A stretch of 64,000 bases of DNA, taken from Castanopsis chinensis. Taxonomy: Eukaryota > Streptophyta > Magnoliopsida > Fagales > Fagaceae. The notes below the pieces were generated by a model. It was not told the DNA's origin. It saw only the letters and a program-made list of their open reading frames with translations, and did no database searches. Location: positions 11,015,001 through 11,079,000 of the forward strand of contig JAVQMG010000104.1 of NCBI GenBank assembly GCA_032878915.1, given 5' to 3'. Shown one piece after another: positions 58,201 to 64,000 of the stretch. Numbering within the stretch: position 1 is the first letter of the stretch; every line of letters starts with the position of its first letter. The position numbers were made by a program, and so were the translations under genes.

Positions 58201-61200
58201 CTCATTAATGTGAGACTAAGTCAATTATTTTTTTCCCTGATGAACTCCTACTAAGAACTTTCAACTCTTCCCACATTAAATGAGTGCAGAATATGAATGT
58301 TGCTTATGGTACCCAACCCAACTCACTCAATAAAATGCTAATGTATATCAGTATCACCAACAACCCAACATTACTTAGATTTCCTTAGGCATCATACCAG
58401 GGAATTCACAACTAAGTAGAGTAGCATCACAAATTCCTTAAAGAAAGATCTATAATGGAGTAACATTATTTCTTTGGATAAGTAAGATCTATAGGGAATT
58501 AGAAGCTGCATTCTCTTTCCTTGATTTTATTCAATCTTGGATTCCTAGGAGTGTTGGGTGTGACACTTCCCACTGGTGCCTTAATAAGAATGGTAAGTTT
58601 CATATTCGGTCCTATTACAATAAGATTCGGGGTGCTTCTACTTCCGGTTTGCCTTGGATGGGTATTTGGAAAGTTAAGGTTCCTAAACGGGTGGCTTTCA
58701 TTTTGTGGACAGCAATTCATTGTCGGATCCTTACCTTGGATAATCTCATGCTTAGGGTTTTCTCTTTGGTGTATCGGTGTTGTATGTGTGGCTGCAATGA
58801 GGAATCTGTGGATCATCTCCTCATCCATTGTCCTATAGCTCACTCGTTGTGGGTGCATATGCTTCAGATCTTCGGGATCCAATGGGTTATGTCAGGTTCT
58901 GTGGAAAGTTTGATGTATTGTTGGAGCCATTGGCTAGGGAAATTTAATTCGGACGTGTGGAATATGATTCCTGGCTGTTTGATGTGGATTGTTTGGATGG
59001 AAAGAAATCGACGCACTTTTGAGGCTACTAAGAAATCGCTGGTTCAATTACAATCTTTATGCCAGGGAACTCTCTTCGATTGGTCTAGGTGGTGGGGTTC
59101 TTCTAATCGTTCCTCTATTACAGAGTTTCTTTCTTCTCTTAGACTGGTTCCTTGACTTGCTTTTTGTTGTTTCTGCTTGTGTTCACTATCATGAGCACCA
59201 TGTATTTTCTCTTTGTTTTTTCCTGATTAATATTACTATTATTACCTATAAAAAAAAAAGGAGCTCTTATGGATTAACTAAAACAACATAGAGCAACAAT
59301 GCGTGTTATTTGTATGCTCATTACACACACCCTCAGCCTAACAAGTAACAGAAGCTACTCCAAGGCTGATTTGAATATTTGCTATTTTGCTTATTACATC
59401 TAAAAACAACTCAATAGTGCTCATAAGATCCTTGGTATTTGTTTCTTAATGCCAGTTTTTCATGGACTAAATCTAACAAACAGAATACATGACCCAAAGA
59501 ACTTTTATTTTCATTCATAGAACATAAACAAAGTAAGAAGAAAAACCAGATAAAAAAGACTGCAAAAATTTATGCTAATAAAAAAAAAAATGATAGGTAA
59601 AAGAAGGGAGAAGTGCAAAAATTCCATTAGTGGAACATGAACCAGGGTCTTTTGGGAAATAAAAAAAAAATTAAAATAAAAGACTATGAAAGGTGTTACT
59701 TAACCCTTTATTCGCCTATGCATGTATACCTTTGATTATGCACATATAAATACAATCACAGACATCCAGCACTATCTTCTCACAGTAATCACATTCATGA
59801 ATTCTCTTTACAAGTATCATGGTCACAAATTTGAAATATTTTACCTCCACTAAATCAAGCTTGAGTTTCCTGCCACATTCCAGTGCCTCCTGTCTTGAGA
59901 CTACTACAGTCTTACCATCCTCAAATTTGAAATATTCTTTAAGCCCTGCACATAATCATAATTTAAGAATGACCCTAACAAAAGTCTACACACTCTTGCA
60001 TTGCCCAAAATACATGGAATTGTTATCTTCCCCAACTACTGTTTAGCAGTTAGTTATATATATATAAAAAAAAAACTGTTTAGCATTTAGTAAAATGCAG
60101 CATATATAGCTCGATATTTCATTGACATACAAAACTTTAGATTAATTTATTTCAGTCATCTCTTTCATATTCACAATGGTCATCTACGCCTAAGCCTGGC
60201 TCACTCTCACGATACCACTCAATCTGTTTTAGGATGACTGAATGTCTTTGAACCTCTGAGTCTCTCCTAATGGGTAGATAGCTAAAAGCCACAGAATTAC
60301 AAGACTGGTCATAACTTCTTGTGATAAATTCTTAGTATGATACTATGTGTAGTTTGTAATAGCAAAGTCTCTTCTTCTTTTTTTCTTTTTAAAGGATAGT
60401 GTAGTTTCTATTTGCATTGCCCTGCTGAGAAAAAATAAATAATAGTCACAGCAGGGAAGAACACTAATATATCCGCCCTATTTGAGTTTTCAACATTTTA
60501 CAATGTAGTCATCATTTTACTTATCAGAAAATATATGTTTGTGTGTAGCCATCATTTTCTTTAACAGGCATATCAAGCATTAGAACAATATATTTTTCTG
60601 CTTAATATCAATCTCAAAACCATCAAGAAACATTATAACGTGGACATATAAGATAAATCTCTTACAAAAAATTCCCAACTGATATACCTTCCTCTGCCAC
60701 AAGCCTAACATAAGGGGCTTGGATTTGGCCATTCAAACGCGGCCCACTTGTGTCCCTCTTTTCCTTCTTCGCAGCCTGAAAGTTCAAGAATAATACATCA
60801 TATAACAGGCATCATCTAAATCCTAATATCACCAAAAATTAAATTTGATTCGCCAAATGATTAACAATTCACACTCTCATATATCCATTACACAGCACCA
60901 CCACAACCCAAAATAAAACACCCTTAAAAAAAAAAAAAATCTCACAAGCTGAATTCAATTATGCATCTGCAACTGCCCATTAAAACTAACCACCCCCTCC
61001 AAAAAAAAAAAGAAGACGTTTACACCAAAAGCCAAGTGATCCACAAACTACACCATAACACAAATAATTGAATCTTACTGATTTTTTTTTCCTTGAAGTA
61101 AAATTCTCAAATAATCAGCAAACTACCAAACCCGGATCATCACCTGAACTGGTGCAGCAAAAAATCTGACATTGTTGCAAAAGCTAACGGGTCCACTGTG

Positions 61201-61335
61201 AATCACCCAATAAGGCTTTTCTGCAACACATGGGTTGGTGTGTGAAGCATTTGAATTGCCAAGGTAGGATCTTTGAACAATTTGATTTGGAAGGTGCTTG
61301 AGCTTGAACCGGTTGATTCTGCACCAAAATGCCAT
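52227..61335 (-). CDS. IF3: Translation initiation factor IF-3, mitochondrial
   Basis: IF-3 binds the small ribosomal subunit, prevents premature subunit joining and helps select the start codon. Exons: 61,144-61,335; 60,688-60,775; 59,845-59,945; 56,736-56,834; 54,862-54,918; 54,241-54,309; 53,408-53,470; 52,227-53,303. They total 1,746 nt (581 aa), all GT-AG and in phase. Residues 1-64 are basic and hydroxylated with few acids (start MAFWCRINRFKLKHL), like a mitochondrial presequence. The IF3-N domain (about 76-150) has RLNGQIQAPYVRLVAEEG, VVSRQEALECGRKLKLDLVE and ANPPVCKLMDF. IF3-C (about 150-245) has KEVRFSGKT, DLKMKADQIKRLMERGYRVK, VKCRAMG and EAHVVVRHVKFG. From about 250 to the end the protein is disordered: an acidic Ser/Glu stretch, then Ser/Pro/Gly/Asn-rich. 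Introns hold two LINE fragments and a SINE. Confidence 0.95.
57241..57338 (-). mobile_element. SINE (Au-like) in an IF-3 intron
   Basis: On the minus strand: TGCCAAGAGCTTTGTAGCTC and AACTGGTTAGCACCTC (A box), then ACATCCAGGGTTCAG (B box). It is the same family as 44,125-44,220. Ends were not resolved and no clear target duplication was found. Confidence 0.7.
57541..58148 (-). mobile_element. 5'-truncated LINE in an IF-3 intron (sense to the gene)
   Basis: The T run at 57,541-57,552 is the poly(A) tail of a minus-strand element. The ORF 58,071-57,814 has the zf-RVT pattern NWCCLCQSNGETLDHLLMKC. After a frameshift, a tail region continues towards 57,700 (SIFEFLASLR-like). The upstream reverse transcriptase is missing. 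Confidence 0.75.
58500..59259 (+). mobile_element. 5'-truncated LINE in an IF-3 intron (antisense to the gene)
   Basis: The plus-strand ORF 58,649-59,155 (168 aa) reads through the zf-RVT zinc finger (VAFILWTAIHCRILTLDNLM, CCMCGCNEESVDHLLIHC) and the usual C-terminal part (LMWIVWMERNRRTFEATKKS, EFLSSLRLVP and stop). A poly(A) run ends at 59,259. It is related to the inverted copy at 57.5-58.1 kb; the two truncated 5' ends face each other about 350 bp apart. Confidence 0.8.
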
Positions 61336-61560
61336 CTTTTTGTTCCTTTTAGTCCAAAGTTTGCATTTTTATGGTGCGGGTGTTCACAGAGAAGGAGAGA
61401 GAGTGGAGATGAAAACCCTAGCAAGCAGGGGTTTCAGTTTCAGTTTCAGTTTCAGGTTCAGCTCCGTGTGACACACAACAGTTTTCCAGTTTGATGCGCT
61501 TAAACAGACGAAATTTCAAACGGGCCGAGGCTAGCCCACTGCTTGAACTGTGACAGAGCT
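61336..61560 (-). promoter_or_regulatory. Promoter and 5' leader of the IF-3 gene
   Basis: Immediately upstream of the ATG. A telo-box-like AAAACCCTAG lies at about 61,412 (plus strand), a motif common in promoters of plant translation-related genes. A short repeat TTTCAGTTTCAG lies at 61,430-61,455. Transcription start not determined. Confidence 0.45.
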
Positions 61561-61689
61561 AAGCCCAAAATTTTTTAAGACCGACAAAACAAAAAAAAAC
61601 CTTGAGATAGGCCATTAATAGAGGATCTTGAAGAGAGAGGAAATGGAGGACCTGTTTGGCTTGGATCCAGTGTTCTAGGGTGTTAACTC

Positions 61690-62592
61690 GAATTTTTTTT
61701 TTATTTAACTTTAATTTTCTAAGAATATAGTTAGTTGTCCTGTTGCAAAACAAAGTGGGAAACTGACATCTCGAGTTTTAAAAACTCGAGATTCATAGTG
61801 GTCTCGAGTTTTTAAAACTCTATGAATCTCGAGTTTTTAAAACTCGAGACCCAAGCAATGAAAAATGATGTGGAAAAAATGCCACGTAGAACTCGAGTTT
61901 TTAAAACTCGAGTTCCACTAATTTTCCCTTTCACCCTTCCTTCGTCGTCTTCTTCTTCTTCCCTGTATTTTCAGTGGTTCTCAAACGCAGGCAACCCATT
62001 TCTTCAAAATCAGTCCCATCTCCTTCAGCCTCAGCCTTCGTCTTCAGATCGTTATGGGTCCTTCATCATCTTCGTTTCTTTGTTTCTCCTTCATCATCTT
62101 CGTTTCTTCATCATTAGAAGCTTCCGTCGATTAGTTCGTCTTCATATCGTTATGGGTTTCAATTAGTTCGAGTTTCCGTCGATTAGTTCGTCTTCAGATC
62201 GTTTCGGGGTTTCTTCCGTCGTCAGATCGTTATCTTCGTCATCATCTTCTGCTGGGTTTCTCTGTTTTTCTTCTACTGGGTTTTGTTGATTTTACTGGGT
62301 TTTTCTTCAACGTTGCTGGGTATTTGGTGGCCTCAGGAACTCGAGTCTTCAGGTTCGTCGTTCTTCAGGTTCTAAGTGTCTTTTAGATCTCGAGTCTTTA
62401 AGACTCGAGATCTATGTGGCATTTTCTGTCCAACTCATCCGGCACAAACTCGCAAATCGAGTCTTGGAGACTCGAGTTTTAATATGAATCTCGAGTTTCT
62501 AAAACTCGAGATGCTAGTTTGCTTATTCGTTTCAAACACACGTTAACTTACTACATTGTTGACCCTTACACAGCTAGCCTGCAAATATCCCC
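61690..62592. mobile_element. Mutator-type element (903 bp) with CTCGAG palindrome arrays
   Basis: Flanked by a perfect 10-bp direct repeat, GTGTTAACTC (61,680-61,689 and 62,593-62,602), within the Mutator size range. Both subterminal parts carry inverted matching blocks: CATCTCGAGTTTT...AAACTCGAGATTCATA from 61,768 and its inverse ending at 62,515, plus ATGCCACGTAGA and its inverse. Each block is itself made of palindromes such as CTCGAGTTTTTAAAACTCGAG-like hairpins. The outermost termini are poorly conserved. The middle (61,920-62,390) is pyrimidine-rich with short repeats (TTCGTCTTCAGATCGTTATG) and could be captured host DNA; no recognised protein. Confidence 0.65.
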
Positions 62593-62652
62593 GTGTTAAC
62601 TCTGCTCAATTAAGATACATGTTCAAAATTGACGTGTACTGTTAATAAAATG

Positions 62653-62937
62653 GTTAATAAAATAATTAAAATTTTAAGAACTTAAAGAAAGTGGGTTCTA
62701 GTTAATTTAATTGATAAAATTTATTGTCGTCTTAAAGATTTTAATAAATCTTATAATAACTCTTCCCTAAAAAGAGCTTTAGGATAAAGTTATTATAAGG
62801 GTTAATAAAATAATTAAGGTTTTAAGAACTTTAAGATAGTAGATTCTAACTAATTTAATTAGTAAAGTTTATTGTGGTCTTAAAGATTTTAATAAATCTA
62901 ACTTTAGGGTAGAGTTATTATAAGATTTAGAAAGGAT
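62653..62937. repeat. Tandem duplication, 148-bp period, two copies
   Basis: GTTAATAAAATAATTAA starts copies at 62,653 and 62,801. Both continue through TTTTAAGAACTT and CTTAAAGATTTTAATAAATC. Confidence 0.85.
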
Positions 62938-63924
62938 CTTGATCTGAGTTTTAAAGCACCTAGGCCAAGGTTGGTCCAAAAATAAAATGGGCCAAGTTTG
63001 TAAGAGTCTGCCTACCAATTAGAAATGGGCTTATTTACGAACTACAATGATGAGCAAAGAGTCGAGGCTAAGAGATGTATAGCAACATAAAACAAAGAAG
63101 ATTAGAGGAAAAAAAAAGTACCTGATTGCCAAGAGATCACTCATGCTAGTTAAATAAAAATGCTCCTTGTTTAAAAGAAATTAAAAACGCAAATAATCAA
63201 AAAGTAGATGAGGAGCCTAACATGGTATTTATACATATAGACAAGTTAGGGTTAGGTCAAATTTTTAAATGGGAACAGAATGACTAAATTAGCCTTAGAT
63301 AGGCCAATTAGACTAGGATTTAGTGTATAATATTTGGGCCAAGGAAAACTACGCCTAGGAGCCCAAAACCTCATCGCAAGTCCATAATAATAGATCAAGC
63401 ATTTTGCATTTTATCAAATTGCCTAATGATTACACCATCACTCTTGGGCCTTGGCCCTTGGCTTTAAAGGACTAGGAGTCCAAGAGTAGCATGGCACACT
63501 TGGGAAAATAAATCAAAATGGCACATTGTTAAGAGCCTTGTAAACTCAACTCAACTTGCATGTCTTATGATTTTAACGAAGATATCCGGATTCTAATTTC
63601 CTTTTCTCTAATTATTGAATTAAGAAAAAAATAAAAGCAATGCAGCATGTTGACACATTCCAATTCGAAAGAACTAATAGGAGAAATTGTTGGGCATTCT
63701 TAAATGATTGAGAGGATTTTTGTGAAGGGACCTACTATTCTTGTTATGATGTCTAGCTTATTTAGGTCAAGACTTTTGGCACATTTATGATGTGATAGAA
63801 TATAAGTAACTATTTATTGTTTATAATTTTTTATTCACCATTCACAAATTGTAATATCATAGTTGTAACAAAGTTACTGTACAAAATTGTAGTGCTAGAT
63901 TTTTTTTTTTGCTCATTATCATAG
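62938..63924. other. Stretch with no recognised gene
   Basis: AT-rich sequence with no recognisable ORF, tRNA or clear terminal repeats. Confidence 0.5.
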
Positions 63925-64000
63925 GTAAAAATAGCCAAATACCACGTTTTAGCAAAATTTTTGACAATTTAGCATTGTTTCGGAACTAATTAGCAATATA
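63925..64000. mobile_element. Left end of a Mutator-type MITE, cut by the window edge
   Basis: GGTAAAAATAGCCAAATACC resembles the end of the 322-bp MITE at 6,844-7,165 (GGGCGAAAATAGCCAAATAG on its reverse strand). The remainder lies outside the window, so the target duplication cannot be checked. Confidence 0.5.

Noticed and set aside
1..64000. CRISPR arrays, operons, bacterial-type promoters or phage genes
   Set aside because: The sequence is plant nuclear DNA with spliced genes; the tandem repeats lack the regular repeat-spacer pattern of CRISPR.

Overview
The window is nuclear DNA of a flowering plant. It is AT-rich and intron-rich, has plant GT-AG exons, and carries many plant-type mobile elements (hAT, Mutator, PIF/Harbinger, L1-type LINEs, a tRNA-derived SINE, a solo LTR). 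Fragments of a TIR-type NLR resistance gene (LRR plus C-JID) point to a dicot rather than a grass. The mix would suit a woody eudicot, but I cannot name the species.

Two genes look complete, both on the minus strand. (1) An RBM39/CC1-like splicing factor (CDS 46,073 down to 36,535; 13 coding exons; 602 aa; RS domain, RRM1, RRM2, C-terminal UHM) with a 5'-UTR exon and intron up to about 47,200. (2) A mitochondrial translation initiation factor IF-3 (CDS 61,335 down to 52,227; 8 exons; 581 aa) with a long disordered tail. In both, every exon join was checked for splice sites and reading phase.

The rest is repeats and broken gene pieces. 1-17.7 kb: repeats, including hAT elements at 3.1 and 5.1 kb, a Mutator-type MITE at 6.8 kb, tandem arrays at 10.1-12.7 kb, a duplicated block interrupted by a MITE at 12.7-14.3 kb, and two decayed LINEs. 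17.98-22.54 kb: a large inverted duplication, two arms of about 2.1-2.3 kb around a 144-bp spacer, each holding the 3' part of a TNL gene. 22.53-26.11 kb: a 3.57-kb broken copy of the middle of the RBM39-like gene, joined directly to the palindrome. 26.1-29.2 kb: a mosaic of further RBM39-like pieces, a truncated tRNA-Thr and dispersed repeats. 29.7-30.06 kb: a MITE nested in its own family. 33.2-35.5 kb: remnants of a PRP22-type DEAH helicase, two LINE pieces and V-ATPase subunit B. 47.9-50.1 kb (between the two genes): a hAT element, a solo LTR and a Harbinger-like MITE. 61.7-62.6 kb: a Mutator-type element built around CTCGAG palindromes.

The two intact genes are housekeeping functions (pre-mRNA splicing; mitochondrial translation initiation) and do not form a pathway. 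The most unusual content is the TNL palindrome fused to a splicing-factor fragment, and the repressor-like (EAR) motifs with a basic cluster in the TNL tail. Target-site duplications, splice sites and stop codons were read directly from the sequence. Family names come from recognising motifs, without database searches.
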